Source: Rhizobium sp. BK376 (lineage in GTDB: Bacteria > Pseudomonadota > Alphaproteobacteria > Rhizobiales > Rhizobiaceae). From it: DNA of 64,000 bases. The notes under the pieces were generated by a model. It was given only the letters and a program-made list of their open reading frames with translations, made no database searches and was not told where the DNA came from. Below are positions 18,171 through 27,064 of the stretch, piece after piece (position 1 is the first letter of the stretch; every line of letters begins with the position of its first letter). Location of the stretch: positions 37,421-101,420 of the forward strand of contig NZ_SLZG01000020.1 in assembly GCF_004341625.1 (NCBI RefSeq), read 5' to 3'. The translations under genes were made by a program, and so were the position numbers.

Positions 18171-19973
18171 GTGTACTTCCTTGCCCTCGCGGTCGACTAT
18201 GACGGCACGATTGCCGAGAACGGCCATGTCACACAAGAGACGCTCGAAGCACTTTCAAGGGTCCGGCAGAGCGGCCGGAAATTGCTGTTGGTGACAGGCC
18301 GTGAGATCGTGGACCTGCAGCACGCTTGCCGCAATCTCGATGTGTTCGACGTCATCGTCGCAGAAAACGGAGCTCTGCTTTTCCATCCATCAACCGGACA
18401 GGAAGTTTCGCTGGCGCCGCCGCCGCAGCAGCAGTTTCTGAACCGGCTTTCCGAATTGGGCGTCCTGCCGATTTCTGTGGGGCGCTCGATCGTTGCCACC
18501 TGGCAACCGAATGAACACTTGGTCATGCAGGCGATCCGCGAGACAGGCCTGGAGATGCAGATCACCTTCAACAAGGGGGCGGTGATGGTGCTGCCTGCCA
18601 ATGTCAACAAGGCTTCCGGATTGCGCCAGGCATTAAGGGATCTCGACATCTCCCCGCTCAACGTCGTCGCGATCGGCGATGCCGAGAACGACCATGCCTT
18701 TCTTGCCACCTGCGGATGCTCGGCTGCCGTCGCCAACGCCGTTCCTTCGCTCAAGCGCGAAGTCGATATCGAGCTGGCAAGGGATCACGGCCTCGGCGTA
18801 AAGGACCTGATCGGCCGCCTTGTCGAGGAGGATCACAGGATCCTGCCGCTGCCGAAGCGCGGCATCCTTGCCGGTATCGATCAGCAGGGTAACAAGGTTT
18901 ATATCGCGCCGGAGGAGCTGATCCTCGTTGCGGGAAATTCCGGCTGCGGCAAATCCAGTTTCATGACGCTGCTCACCGAACGCATGGTGGAGAAGGGCCA
19001 GGAGTTCTGCGTCATCGATCCCGAGGGCGACTATCTTCAGCTCAAGGATGCGGTGACGGTCGGCGGGGTCAGCGAACCACCCACGACCGAGGATGCCCTG
19101 CGCCTTCTGCTGCAGGCGGATATAAACGTCGTCGTCAGCACGCTGGCGCTCAGCATCGAAGAGCGCAAGCGGCTGTTTTCCAACCTCGCGCGCAGCGTCC
19201 GGCATCTGCGGAGGAACTCGGGCAGGCCGCATTGGTTGATCATCGACGAGGCCCATCATGTGCTGCCGTTTCTGCAGGCGGAAAAGATGCCTGCGCCGAC
19301 GGCGGGATTGGGTGCAATCCTGGTCACGGTCGATCTTGCAATGATCCATCCTGTCATCCTGAAGAACATATCAACGCTGATCGCCATGGGCAGCACGGCG
19401 CCGGAGCTCATCGCGTCCTATGCCGGAGCGCTCGGCATCGAATGCCCGAAACAATTTCCACGTCTGTCAAGCGAGGAATTTGTCCTCTGGTCGCCGGCAA
19501 CGGGTGCGCCGCCGTCAATCCTCAGACGGGTCTCCCCGAAACAGATCCATCATCGCCACAGGGGCAAGTATGCGACCGGCGACGTCGGCGCGGAACACAG
19601 TTTCTATTTTCGTGGCCCCAACCTCGAAACCAATCTGAGGGCGCGCAACCTTGAGGAGTTCCTGACGCTTGCAGATGAGGTAAGCGATCCGGTCTGGCAG
19701 CATCATCTGCTGGCTGGCGATTTTTCGGCATGGTTTCGCAACGTCATCAGAGATGACGCGCTCGCCGAGCAGGTGCTTGACATTGAACGCGAACGTCCGT
19801 CGGTTCCTGCCGTCAGTCGCCGCGCAATCGCGCGGGCTGTCGAGGTTCGCTATCACATCCTCAGATCGGCAGTCAGGGACAACCCCGATGATGAGAGCCA
19901 ACTGATCCCTTCTCAGGGGCGCCCCGCAAGTCAGGTTCCGGCGACGTCGGACGTCTGTCCTCCGACCGGTTGA
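18171..19973 (+). CDS. HAD-IIB hydrolase fused to HerA-like ATPase, with C-terminal DUF5752-like region
   Basis: A 600-residue, three-part protein. Residues ~1-225 are a HAD-IIB phosphatase: DYDGT (9-13), LLVTGR, AENGA, and the acidic motif GDAENDHAFL (169-178), as in sucrose-phosphate-phosphatase-type enzymes. Residues ~235-455 are a DUF87/HerA-type P-loop ATPase: Walker A GNSGCGKSS (about 255-263), VIDPEGDY, Walker B LIIDEAHH (about 356-363). The C-terminal ~130 residues (FYFRGPNLETNLRARNL ... AGDFSAWFRNVI) resemble DUF5752. The GTG is chosen because AAGGAG lies eight bases before it; a TTG two codons upstream is too close. Substrate and partners are unknown. A FixK-like box precedes it and ftsH faces it convergently. 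Confidence 0.85.
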   Translation: MYFLALAVDYDGTIAENGHVTQETLEALSRVRQSGRKLLLVTGREIVDLQHACRNLDVFDVIVAENGALLFHPSTGQEVSLAPPPQQQFLNRLSELGVLPISVGRSIVATWQPNEHLVMQAIRETGLEMQITFNKGAVMVLPANVNKASGLRQALRDLDISPLNVVAIGDAENDHAFLATCGCSAAVANAVPSLKREVDIELARDHGLGVKDLIGRLVEEDHRILPLPKRGILAGIDQQGNKVYIAPEELILVAGNSGCGKSSFMTLLTERMVEKGQEFCVIDPEGDYLQLKDAVTVGGVSEPPTTEDALRLLLQADINVVVSTLALSIEERKRLFSNLARSVRHLRRNSGRPHWLIIDEAHHVLPFLQAEKMPAPTAGLGAILVTVDLAMIHPVILKNISTLIAMGSTAPELIASYAGALGIECPKQFPRLSSEEFVLWSPATGAPPSILRRVSPKQIHHRHRGKYATGDVGAEHSFYFRGPNLETNLRARNLEEFLTLADEVSDPVWQHHLLAGDFSAWFRNVIRDDALAEQVLDIERERPSVPAVSRRAIARAVEVRYHILRSAVRDNPDDESQLIPSQGRPASQVPATSDVCPPTG

Positions 19974-20156
19974 ACCGCCTGCTTTCGGGTCAAAACGATC
20001 CGGCCCATGAAGCAGCTCAGACGACGAGACCGATCGGCGCGGCGCTGTGGTTTGGCGCCGCTACTTGGGTTCTGCCGCTTAAGCCCTGCCGCCTGGGCGA
20101 TTGGCGTCGAAAGCAGAAAGAGCCGGCGGCGGGTGTTGGAGCGTCTGATGGGAAAT

Positions 20157-20172
20157 AGATCGCCGGCGATCT
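20157..20172. terminator. 16-bp perfect palindrome between convergent HAD-ATPase and ftsH genes
   Basis: AGATCGCCGGCGATCT is a perfect palindrome directly after the ftsH stop codon. It may form a shared hairpin at the 3' ends of the convergent genes; no T-run is visible. Confidence 0.35.
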
Positions 20173-22020
20173 TCAACTCACCGGCGTTGGCTGTCTGGCG
20201 GGTGCCGCCGTCGTCACCTCGCCGTCCTGGCGCTGCAGAGGCTTGAAATCCGAAGGAGTGATCGTCTCGCGCTCGAGAAGCAACTTGGCGCCGGCATGAA
20301 GATCGGTGATGCGCGCGCTCAGCAGAACCTTCGCCTTTTCATAGGCCTCATCGAGCATGCCGCGGACGGCGATATCGACTTCCCGCGCGGTGGCTTCCGA
20401 ATAATCCTTCTGCCGCAATTCCGGCCGGGCGTCCCCCAGCCATTGCATGCGCTGCGGCTCAAGCACCGCCTGTCCAATCGGGCTCATGCCAAAACGGGTG
20501 ACGCAATCACGCGCCACGTCGGTTGCCTTGGCAAGGTCGTCGGCGGCACCGGTCGATACTTCTCCGAAGATCACCGCCTCCGCCGCGCGGCCTGCCAGCA
20601 GCGCGACCATGCGTTCCTGCAGCTCGCCAAGCGTGATCAGGAAACGATCTTCGGTCGGGCGCTGCAGCGTATAACCGAGAGCGCCGATGGAGCGCGGGAT
20701 GATCGAGACCTTCTGGACCGGGTCGGTCTTGGCAAGTGCTGCCGCCGCTAAAGCATGGCCCATCTCGTGATAGGCGACCCGTTCGCGCTCCTGCGCGTTG
20801 AGGAGGCGGCTACGCCGCTCCGAACCGGCGACGATGCGTTCGACCGCTTCCGTGAAATCCTTTATGGTGACAGTGTCGCCGTTGCGGCGCGTCGCAAAGA
20901 TCGCCGCCTCGTTGACGAGATTGGCGAGGTCGGCGCCGGTGAAGCCCGGTGTAAGGCCGGCAATGTCGTCAATCTTGACGTCTGGCGCCATCACCACCTT
21001 CTTCGCGTGAACCGCGAGGATGGCGGCACGGTCCTTCCGGTCCGGTCGGTCGATCACCACCTGCCGGTCGAAACGGCCGGCCCGCAAAAGCGCGGCATCG
21101 AGGATTTCCGGGCGGTTCGTCGCCGCCAGCAGGACGATGCCCACCCGCGGATCGAAACCGTCGAGCTCGGAAAGCAGCTGGTTCAGCGTCTGCTCCTTTT
21201 CATCGCTGCCGCCATAGCCGACCAGCGGGCTGCGTGCGCGGCCAAGAGCGTCGAGCTCGTCGATGAAGATGATGCAGGGTGCGGCCTGGCTTGCCTGCTG
21301 GAAGAGGTCGCGGACGCGGGCTGCCCCGACGCCGACGAACATTTCGACGAATTCGGAACCGGAAATAGAGAAAAAGGGAACGTTTGCCTCGCCAGCAACG
21401 GCGCGGGCGAGCAGGGTCTTGCCTGTTCCCGGCGGCCCGACGAGGAGGGTACCCTTCGGGATGCGGGCGCCAAGCCGACCATATTTGTCCCCCTCCCTCA
21501 GGAAGGCGACGATTTCCTGCAATTCCTCCTTGGCCTCCTCGGCGCCGGCCACATCGTCGAAGGTGACGCCCGTCTTGCACTCCAGATAGATCTTCGCCCG
21601 TGACTTGCCGATATTGATCAGGCCGCCCATTCCCTGGCGTCCCGCAAAGCCCCGGAAGAGAAAATACCAGAGGCCGAGAAACAGCAATGTCGGCAAAACC
21701 CAGGAGAGGATCGTGGTCAGCCAGCTATTGTCTGTCCCGCCGGTAACTTCGACGCCTGCATGTTCGAAGGCGGCGGCCTCAGCGGGATCGACGCGATTGC
21801 TCACGAACAGCGTCTTGCCATTTTGCGGTTGCTTGAAGGTCCCCTCAATCATCGTTTCGGTGAGCGTAACCGATTGCACCTTTCCATCGGCCACCATCCG
21901 CATCAGCTCGGTGTAGGAGACCGGTACTACATCCCTTGAGGCAAGCCAGAGCTGGAAGAAGCCGATCAGCATCATCGCCACGAAAAAATACCCAAGATTG
22001 AATCTGTGCTTGCGCTGCAT
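20173..22020 (-). CDS. ftsH: FtsH-family ATP-dependent zinc metalloprotease (accessory copy)
   Basis: A 615-residue membrane AAA protease. Two transmembrane helices (about 11-28 and 105-123) flank a periplasmic domain. The AAA module has Walker A GPPGTGKT, Walker B IIFIDELDA and the SRH around NRPEILDAALLRAGRFDR. The peptidase domain has the zinc motif HEMGH and a distal acidic ligand. It degrades misfolded membrane and some soluble proteins as a hexamer. It lacks the very long tail of housekeeping FtsH and lies in a stress cluster, so an accessory copy is likely. A perfect FixK box ends 60 bp before the ATG. Confidence 0.95.
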   Translation of the reverse strand: MQRKHRFNLGYFFVAMMLIGFFQLWLASRDVVPVSYTELMRMVADGKVQSVTLTETMIEGTFKQPQNGKTLFVSNRVDPAEAAAFEHAGVEVTGGTDNSWLTTILSWVLPTLLFLGLWYFLFRGFAGRQGMGGLINIGKSRAKIYLECKTGVTFDDVAGAEEAKEELQEIVAFLREGDKYGRLGARIPKGTLLVGPPGTGKTLLARAVAGEANVPFFSISGSEFVEMFVGVGAARVRDLFQQASQAAPCIIFIDELDALGRARSPLVGYGGSDEKEQTLNQLLSELDGFDPRVGIVLLAATNRPEILDAALLRAGRFDRQVVIDRPDRKDRAAILAVHAKKVVMAPDVKIDDIAGLTPGFTGADLANLVNEAAIFATRRNGDTVTIKDFTEAVERIVAGSERRSRLLNAQERERVAYHEMGHALAAAALAKTDPVQKVSIIPRSIGALGYTLQRPTEDRFLITLGELQERMVALLAGRAAEAVIFGEVSTGAADDLAKATDVARDCVTRFGMSPIGQAVLEPQRMQWLGDARPELRQKDYSEATAREVDIAVRGMLDEAYEKAKVLLSARITDLHAGAKLLLERETITPSDFKPLQRQDGEVTTAAPARQPTPVS

Positions 22021-22079
22021 CTCTCTTTCCTGCCGCCAGTTTCCCTTGTCTTTCCTCCCATAGCCGCCGCACCATCTCC

Positions 22080-22093
22080 TTGACGCCGATCAA
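22080..22093. promoter_or_regulatory. FNR/FixK box upstream of ftsH
   Basis: TTGACGCCGATCAA matches TTGAY-N4-RTCAA exactly, 60 bp before the ftsH start. It could also serve the plus-strand genes from 22245. Confidence 0.75.
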
Positions 22094-22244
22094 GTTTCAG
22101 CGCTCTTAAGCGGCCCAAGGCAAGGTTTGCAAGCCGACCGGAGCGGCCTGGATATCGCTTTCGAGATTGCTGCGGTCCACCTCAGGTTCATGGCCGAAAA
22201 GGCAGTCTTGCGACGAAAGCCATCAGTTCAATCGGGACGCACAC

Positions 22245-22598
22245 ATGGGAGCGTCACATGGAAAACTCGACCAGACTGAAGGCGATCGGCTGCTTGTCCT
22301 CGAAGACGAACCTTTCATTGCTTTGGACGTCGAGGGCGTGTTTTACCGGGCGGGAGTGGCCGACCTTCACATCGCAACGACCTGCAGGCAAGCCGAAGCG
22401 TGGTTTCGTGACACCGCTCCGGACGTTGCCATCATCGATCCCAGGCTGAACGACGGTATTGATCAAGAACTCCGAGGGCGGCCAGCGCGGCCGTCCTCTC
22501 CCCCGCACCCCGGCGACTATCGACCTAACCGACACCTGATCGAGCAGGCGAACGTCGTCCCTTGGGGCACCCGCAAGCCAACCACACAGGAGTGCATC
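22245..22598 (+). pseudogene. Degenerate response-regulator receiver domain, in frame with ohr
   Basis: The frame begins like a receiver domain: LLVLEDEPFIALDVE with the acidic pair, then AWFRDTAPDVAIIDPRLNDG with the phospho-acceptor Asp. After that the sequence loses receiver character, and the tail HLIEQANVVPWGTRKP only loosely recalls the end of such domains, so an internal deletion or frameshift is likely. It stays open without a stop into ohr, so a fused readthrough product is formally possible, though ohr has its own good ribosome site. Probably a decayed single-domain regulator. Confidence 0.5.
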
Positions 22599-23027
22599 AT
22601 GGACCAGAAAATGAACTCGAAAGTCCTCTACACGGCGAAGACCCACGTCACCGGCGGCCGCGAACACGGGGTCGCCCGTAGTTCCGACGGGCGTCTCGAC
22701 GTCAGACTGGGAGTGCCCGGCACGGCGCGCATCGGCACCAACCCTGAACAGCTCTTCGCGGCAGGCTGGTCGGCCTGCTTCGAGAGCGCCATCGGGCTCA
22801 TCGTGCAGAAGAAGCATCTAACGCTCGGAGGCGACGTGACGATCGACGCCGAAGTCGATCTCAACCTGTCGGATGCCGATGGCTTTTCGCTGACGGCACG
22901 CCTGAATGTCACCATTCCGGGCGTCGAGCGCGACATTGCTCAATCGCTGATCGATGAAGCGCATCAGATTTGCCCCTATTCGAAGGCGACACGCGGGAAC
23001 ATTGGCGTCACGACCAAGCTCGCCTGA
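22599..23027 (+). CDS. ohr: Organic hydroperoxide resistance protein Ohr (OsmC family)
   Basis: A 142-residue protein with the two reactive cysteines of Ohr at the expected positions: Cys60 in GWSACFESA and Cys125 in QICPYSKATRGN. Ohr is a dimeric thiol peroxidase that reduces organic and fatty-acid hydroperoxides, recycled by lipoylated proteins. AGGAG seven bases before the ATG supports the start even though the frame is open further upstream. No OhrR regulator is adjacent. The nearest regulatory element is the FixK box at 22080. Confidence 0.93.
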   Translation: MDQKMNSKVLYTAKTHVTGGREHGVARSSDGRLDVRLGVPGTARIGTNPEQLFAAGWSACFESAIGLIVQKKHLTLGGDVTIDAEVDLNLSDADGFSLTARLNVTIPGVERDIAQSLIDEAHQICPYSKATRGNIGVTTKLA

Positions 23028-23171
23028 ACATGAGCCGCCAGAAGCCACTCCGAGCGGCGAAATGCCACAAGCGCTGCATGCTATGACATCATCGGTCAAA
23101 GCTGAAGAGTTTGCCGCTCGGAAAGTACTTTCACCAAGCAGATACCTGGTCAAACGACTGGCGAGACAAGA

Positions 23172-23341
23172 TCAGCCTTTGGCCTCATTTCCGATCTTGT
23201 CTTCGCGCTGAACGGCGTCTTGCAACCGCGGTTGCTCGTGATCGATCAGACGCCTCAGGCGTTCTCGCTCGATATCATTCTGTGCCTGTTCGAGCATATC
23301 CTGAAATCGCTTGATTTTTGTTGAGCAACATATCGATCCAT
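23172..23341 (-). pseudogene. Tiny 56-codon gene broken by a one-base frameshift in a T5 run
   Basis: Two frames on the minus strand read as one protein if one base is added in the T-run at 23315-23319. The first gives MDRYVAQQK from the ATG at 23341 with AAGGGG upstream; the second gives IKRFQDMLEQAQNDIER then ERLRRLIDHEQPRL and ends in a stop at 23172. The joined product is a short charged helix like small rhizobial proteins with a NIxRYxxLLExExD pattern. A perfect FixK box lies 43 bp upstream. The break may be a mutation, a sequencing error in a homopolymer, or programmed slippage. Confidence 0.5.
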
Positions 23342-23383
23342 GGTCAGATCCCCTTAGAAGGAGGACATTGACCGCAGTCTAGC

Positions 23384-23397
23384 TTGATGCTGATCAA
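23384..23397. promoter_or_regulatory. FNR/FixK box upstream of the tiny frameshifted gene
   Basis: TTGATGCTGATCAA matches the consensus exactly and ends 43 bp before the ATG at 23341. Confidence 0.7.
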
Positions 23398-23558
23398 GAT
23401 CAATCATCGATACTCGCTATCTTTTGTCGCGCTCGAGACCGAGCAGGAAGGCCAAGGAAGCCAGCTTCTGAGGCATTCCCGCGCCAGACTGTCACGGCCT
23501 TGGACAAGTTCACGGCTGTGTATAAGCATCAAACACTCTGAGATCTGCCGGGAGCCAA

Positions 23559-25484
23559 TTAATCAAGCAGTTCGCGCAAGCGCACGGCGAGTTCACGCGC
23601 CGTATAGGGCTTCTTGAGCCAGCTTCCCGAGTGAGCAATTTCGCGGCCGGCAATGGTCGGCTCGGCATAGCCTGATGTAAACAGGACCTTTATGCCGGGC
23701 ATGATTGCCCGGACGGTATTGGCAAGCTCGTCGCCGGTCATGCCGCCGGGCATGACGATATCGGTGAAGAGCATGGCCACGTCGGGATGTTCCTTCAGCC
23801 GATCCAGCGCCTCGTGGCCATTGGCGGCCTCGACAATATTGTAACCAGCATCGGCAAGGCGCGAAACGGCGACCCGGCGCACACGCGGATCATCCTCGAC
23901 GACAAGGATCTTTTCGAAGCCCCGGGGGATGCCGGGCTGTTGTTCCTCTCCATTTCCTGCCTCCGCGGCCTGGTTTCCAGTCGCCCTTTGAGCTGCCGGA
24001 AGGAAAAGGCGGACGCTCGTGCCCTGCCCGGCCTCGCTATAGAGCTGAACATGGCCGCCCGACTGCTTGGCGAAGCCATAGACCATGGAAAGACCAAGAC
24101 CCGTGCCGGAACCGACCCCCTTGGTGGTGAAGAAAGGCTCGAAAGCCCGCTGCTTGACCTCTGCCGACATGCCACCGCCGGTATCCGTGACCGAAACCTG
24201 CACATAGTCGCCGGTCCGCACCTGCGGATACATTTGCGCATAGTCGATGTCGAGCTTGACGCGCGAGATCTCGATCGAAAGCTTGCCGCCACGCACCATG
24301 GCGTCCCGGGCGTTGAGAACGAGGTTGAGGAGGGCATTCTGCAGCTGCGATCCGTCGACGAGCGCCTTGTTGGCCGAGCCGGCGACGATCGTACGGAACT
24401 CGATCGCCTCCCCAAGCGTCCGCCGCAGGAGATCGGAAAAGCCAAGGACGAGTTCGCCGACATCGACGAGTTTTGGATTGAGGGGCTGGCGCCTCCCGAA
24501 GGCAAGCAGCTGGCCTGTCAGCTTGGCGCCGTCATCGGCCGCCTCCTGCGCCTCCCGCAGGAGCGGCCGCAGTTTCTCGTCCTTCAACTTGTCCTCGATC
24601 ATTTCAAGATTGCCGCTGATGACGGTCAGAAGATTGTTGAAGTCGTGGGCAAGGCCCCCGGTTAACTGTCCGATCGCCTCCATCTTCTGCGACTGTCGCA
24701 GTTCCTCTTCGATCTTGTGACGGCTCGTCAGGTCGCGGATGAAACCCGTAAAGATGCGTTTGCCGTTTGCAATCGCCTCACCGACCGAAAGCTCCATCGG
24801 AAAGATCGACCCATCCCTTCTCTGGCCGGTCACCACACGGCCGTAACCGATGATGCGTCGCTCCCCGGTCATCATGTAGCGAGAGAGGTAACCGTCATGC
24901 GCATCACGGTCGGGCTGCGGCATGAGAATCTTGACGTTGCGACCGCAGACCTGCGCGGCGGAATGGCCGAAAAGTCGTTCGGCCGCCGCACTGAAGGAGG
25001 AGATCGTGCCTGTGTCGTCGATGACGATCATCGCTTCGGAGATCGTATCGAGGATCGAGCGCAGATGCGCCTCCCTTGCCGCCAGATCGTCCTGGATTCT
25101 CTTCATGCTGGTCACATCGTTGTTAGTCTGGATGATCATCGGGTCGGGGGCGAAGGATTGTTTGACAAGGGCCCAGCGCGTCGCGATGAACAATGTGTGC
25201 CCGTCCTTGTGACGGTGCATGACCTCCCCCTCCCACGCGCCTTCACGTCGAACCGCCTCGCGGATTTCATCCAGGGGCCTTGGGAATTTCGTTTGCAAAA
25301 GCGCGTGAACGACCTCGCCGACGGCCTCCTTTCCTGACCATCCGTAGAGCGTTTCGCAACCGTAGGTCCAGCGGCTGATGACGCCATCGAGCCCATGGAC
25401 AATGACGTTGGCGCCGCCGAGCAGGCGTGTCACCTCGTCAAGCTCCGTTTCGGTCGTCAATCTGAGGCGGGATTTGTCGCTCAT
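23559..25484 (-). CDS. FixL-like hybrid histidine kinase with haem-PAS domain and C-terminal receiver
   Basis: A 641-residue soluble sensor: PAS (about 15-130), a second PAS (about 138-255), HisKA with His280 in GLAHDFNNLL, HATPase with GTGLGLSMVYG, and a receiver with Asp575 and Lys625. The second PAS matches FixL: His196 in AHDGYLSRY aligns with the haem ligand (His200 of Bradyrhizobium FixL), Arg202 with Arg206 and Arg216 in IIGYGR with Arg220; position 214 is Arg instead of His. It is therefore probably an oxygen sensor like the hybrid hFixL of Rhizobium, lacking membrane helices. It lies 21 bp after the FixK-like gene. Confidence 0.87.
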   Translation of the reverse strand: MSDKSRLRLTTETELDEVTRLLGGANVIVHGLDGVISRWTYGCETLYGWSGKEAVGEVVHALLQTKFPRPLDEIREAVRREGAWEGEVMHRHKDGHTLFIATRWALVKQSFAPDPMIIQTNNDVTSMKRIQDDLAAREAHLRSILDTISEAMIVIDDTGTISSFSAAAERLFGHSAAQVCGRNVKILMPQPDRDAHDGYLSRYMMTGERRIIGYGRVVTGQRRDGSIFPMELSVGEAIANGKRIFTGFIRDLTSRHKIEEELRQSQKMEAIGQLTGGLAHDFNNLLTVISGNLEMIEDKLKDEKLRPLLREAQEAADDGAKLTGQLLAFGRRQPLNPKLVDVGELVLGFSDLLRRTLGEAIEFRTIVAGSANKALVDGSQLQNALLNLVLNARDAMVRGGKLSIEISRVKLDIDYAQMYPQVRTGDYVQVSVTDTGGGMSAEVKQRAFEPFFTTKGVGSGTGLGLSMVYGFAKQSGGHVQLYSEAGQGTSVRLFLPAAQRATGNQAAEAGNGEEQQPGIPRGFEKILVVEDDPRVRRVAVSRLADAGYNIVEAANGHEALDRLKEHPDVAMLFTDIVMPGGMTGDELANTVRAIMPGIKVLFTSGYAEPTIAGREIAHSGSWLKKPYTARELAVRLRELLD

Positions 25485-25505
25485 TGGTCTTTCATCACTT
25501 CGGGC

Positions 25506-26258
25506 TCAGTGGCGCTTTCCTCCAGCGTAAGCGATTACAGCACGTTCGTCGCCATCATATTCGTCGTCATTGCCAGAGAGCTGCACGATCGTTGCGTACC
25601 TCACGATGCGCACGCAATGGCGACCCACCGAAGCCACGATGCCCTTGTTGGTCAGCTTCGTCATCGTCCGCGACACCGTTTCAATCGTCAGGCCGAGATA
25701 GTCGGCCATATCGAGCCTGGTCATCGGCAATTCGACAATGGCGTTGGATTGGCGGCAACCCGAGTGACGGCGAAGCTGCTTCAACAGGAAGCTACAGACG
25801 CGCTCCTCGGCATTCTTGCGTGACAGAAGCACCATCTGGTCCTGGGCTGCGGCCATCTCGTCGCAGAGATGGGCGAAAACTTCCGGACGCAATTCCGGCG
25901 AGTTGCTGATCTCGGCCTCGAAGGCCTTGCGTGAAAAGCGGCGGACCTTGGTCTCGGTAATCGCTTCAGCGCTGTAGAGATAGTGGTTCTTGAGCGAGAC
26001 GCCGACGATATCCCCGGTATGCAGGAAGCCGGTGATGACGCGGCGACCGTCGGAAATGATCTTGAAGATGCGAAGATCGCCTTCCACGACTTCGAAGACA
26101 TGCTTGGCCGCATCGCCCTCGAAAAAGAGCGACTGGCCGGCCGCCAGATGCTCGACCGGCTGCTTTCTGAAAAGCCCTTGGAGGCAGTGCGGCTCGGAGC
26201 CGAGAAGCCCGCCGTTGGTAAGTTCCTTTGGGTAATAGACATTTTCGGCCTGCAGCAT
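25506..26258 (-). CDS. FixK-like CRP/FNR-family transcription regulator
   Basis: A 250-residue protein: cyclic-nucleotide-binding fold (about 40-150), long dimerisation helix, then a winged helix-turn-helix with MTRLDMADYLGLTIETVSR, nearly identical to the FixK recognition region. The N-terminal cysteine cluster of FNR is absent, as in FixK. The ATG at 26258 is chosen because GGAGGG lies about seven bases upstream. FixK activates microaerobic genes at TTGAT-N4-ATCAA boxes; eleven such boxes lie in this window. The FixL-like kinase follows 21 bp downstream in the same operon. Confidence 0.9.
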   Translation of the reverse strand: MLQAENVYYPKELTNGGLLGSEPHCLQGLFRKQPVEHLAAGQSLFFEGDAAKHVFEVVEGDLRIFKIISDGRRVITGFLHTGDIVGVSLKNHYLYSAEAITETKVRRFSRKAFEAEISNSPELRPEVFAHLCDEMAAAQDQMVLLSRKNAEERVCSFLLKQLRRHSGCRQSNAIVELPMTRLDMADYLGLTIETVSRTMTKLTNKGIVASVGRHCVRIVRYATIVQLSGNDDEYDGDERAVIAYAGGKRH

Positions 26259-26289
26259 GATCGTCCCTCCGTGCTGTCGATGGAGACAA

Positions 26290-26303
26290 TTGAGCGGTCG
26301 CAA
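26290..26303. promoter_or_regulatory. Degenerate FixK-like box before the FixK-like gene
   Basis: TTGAGCGGTCGCAA keeps the outer TTGA and CAA but mismatches the inner half. It sits 32 bp before the ATG, a position that could allow autorepression. Weak evidence. Confidence 0.3.
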
Positions 26304-26518
26304 GTGACATGCCGATGCCGCGAGTGTTAAAAAGCGTGCGAACTTGTAACAATGTGTAACAGGCGTCGTCGAGCGTCGTCCGACCGCCGGTCGCGGCGTG
26401 ACCGTGCCGCGAAGACACTATCGTATCATTGAGGATCGTCACGGTTTCCGGACGCTGAAAACGGCGAGATTTCTCTCGACCAACCCCGCACCGGATCACG
26501 GCTCGGGCAGCACATCGT

Positions 26519-26950
26519 TCAAAGCGGATAAACTGTTCCATGATCCCAGCGATCACGATAATCCTCGTCGTCAAGCAGGCTCCAGTCCTGAAGGCGCGCG
26601 CGCCATATCCGCAGGTACCGACAGCTTGCATCAAGCGCTTTCCTTTTCAGAAAGGCGATCAGCAAGGCCTCGATCTCTTGTTCCTGTAACGGGCTTACGA
26701 CAACGAAGATCGCAACATCAAGGAGCCGTTCAACGATCGGGTGATTTACGAACCGGGCGTGACACAGGCCGCGGACATAGCCCTTCGCATCTGTTGCGAC
26801 AACGAAGCTTCGGCGCAATGCCCCACCGGTGACATGACGCCAGGACGTGAGCGTCAAAGCCGGCACTGCCGCCCGCGCGACGACAAAAGCACGCTCGATC
26901 TGGTATTCCTGTAACGGCCCGATCGTATACCCGATGTCGAAGGATGCCAT
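26519..26950 (-). CDS. GNAT-like hypothetical protein
   Basis: A 143-residue protein. The middle (RRSFVVATDAKGYVRGLCHA, then LLDVAIFVVVSPL and a helix LLIAFLKRKALDASC) has the strand-strand-helix order of a GNAT acetyltransferase, although the acetyl-CoA loop is not clear. No membrane segment. A perfect FixK box is 101 bp upstream of the ATG, which ties it to the same stimulus as its neighbours. Substrate unknown. Confidence 0.6.
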   Translation of the reverse strand: MASFDIGYTIGPLQEYQIERAFVVARAAVPALTLTSWRHVTGGALRRSFVVATDAKGYVRGLCHARFVNHPIVERLLDVAIFVVVSPLQEQEIEALLIAFLKRKALDASCRYLRIWRARLQDWSLLDDEDYRDRWDHGTVYPL

Positions 26951-27050
26951 GCGAAGCCCCGTTTGGCTTCAGTCGACGGTCGCCGGCCAGCCATCTTCCC
27001 TACCGTTTTTGCCACGCCGTTCAATGCTAGAGCAAAAGAACGGGAATGCG

Positions 27051-27064
27051 TTGACCCGCATCAA
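27051..27064. promoter_or_regulatory. FNR/FixK box upstream of the GNAT-like gene
   Basis: TTGACCCGCATCAA matches the consensus exactly; it is identical to the box at 39394. The 26951-27330 gap otherwise holds no recognised gene. Confidence 0.72.

Noticed and set aside
20755..21603. 282-codon plus frame opposite ftsH
   Set aside because: Antisense to intact AAA and peptidase motifs of FtsH; composition is that of a shadow.
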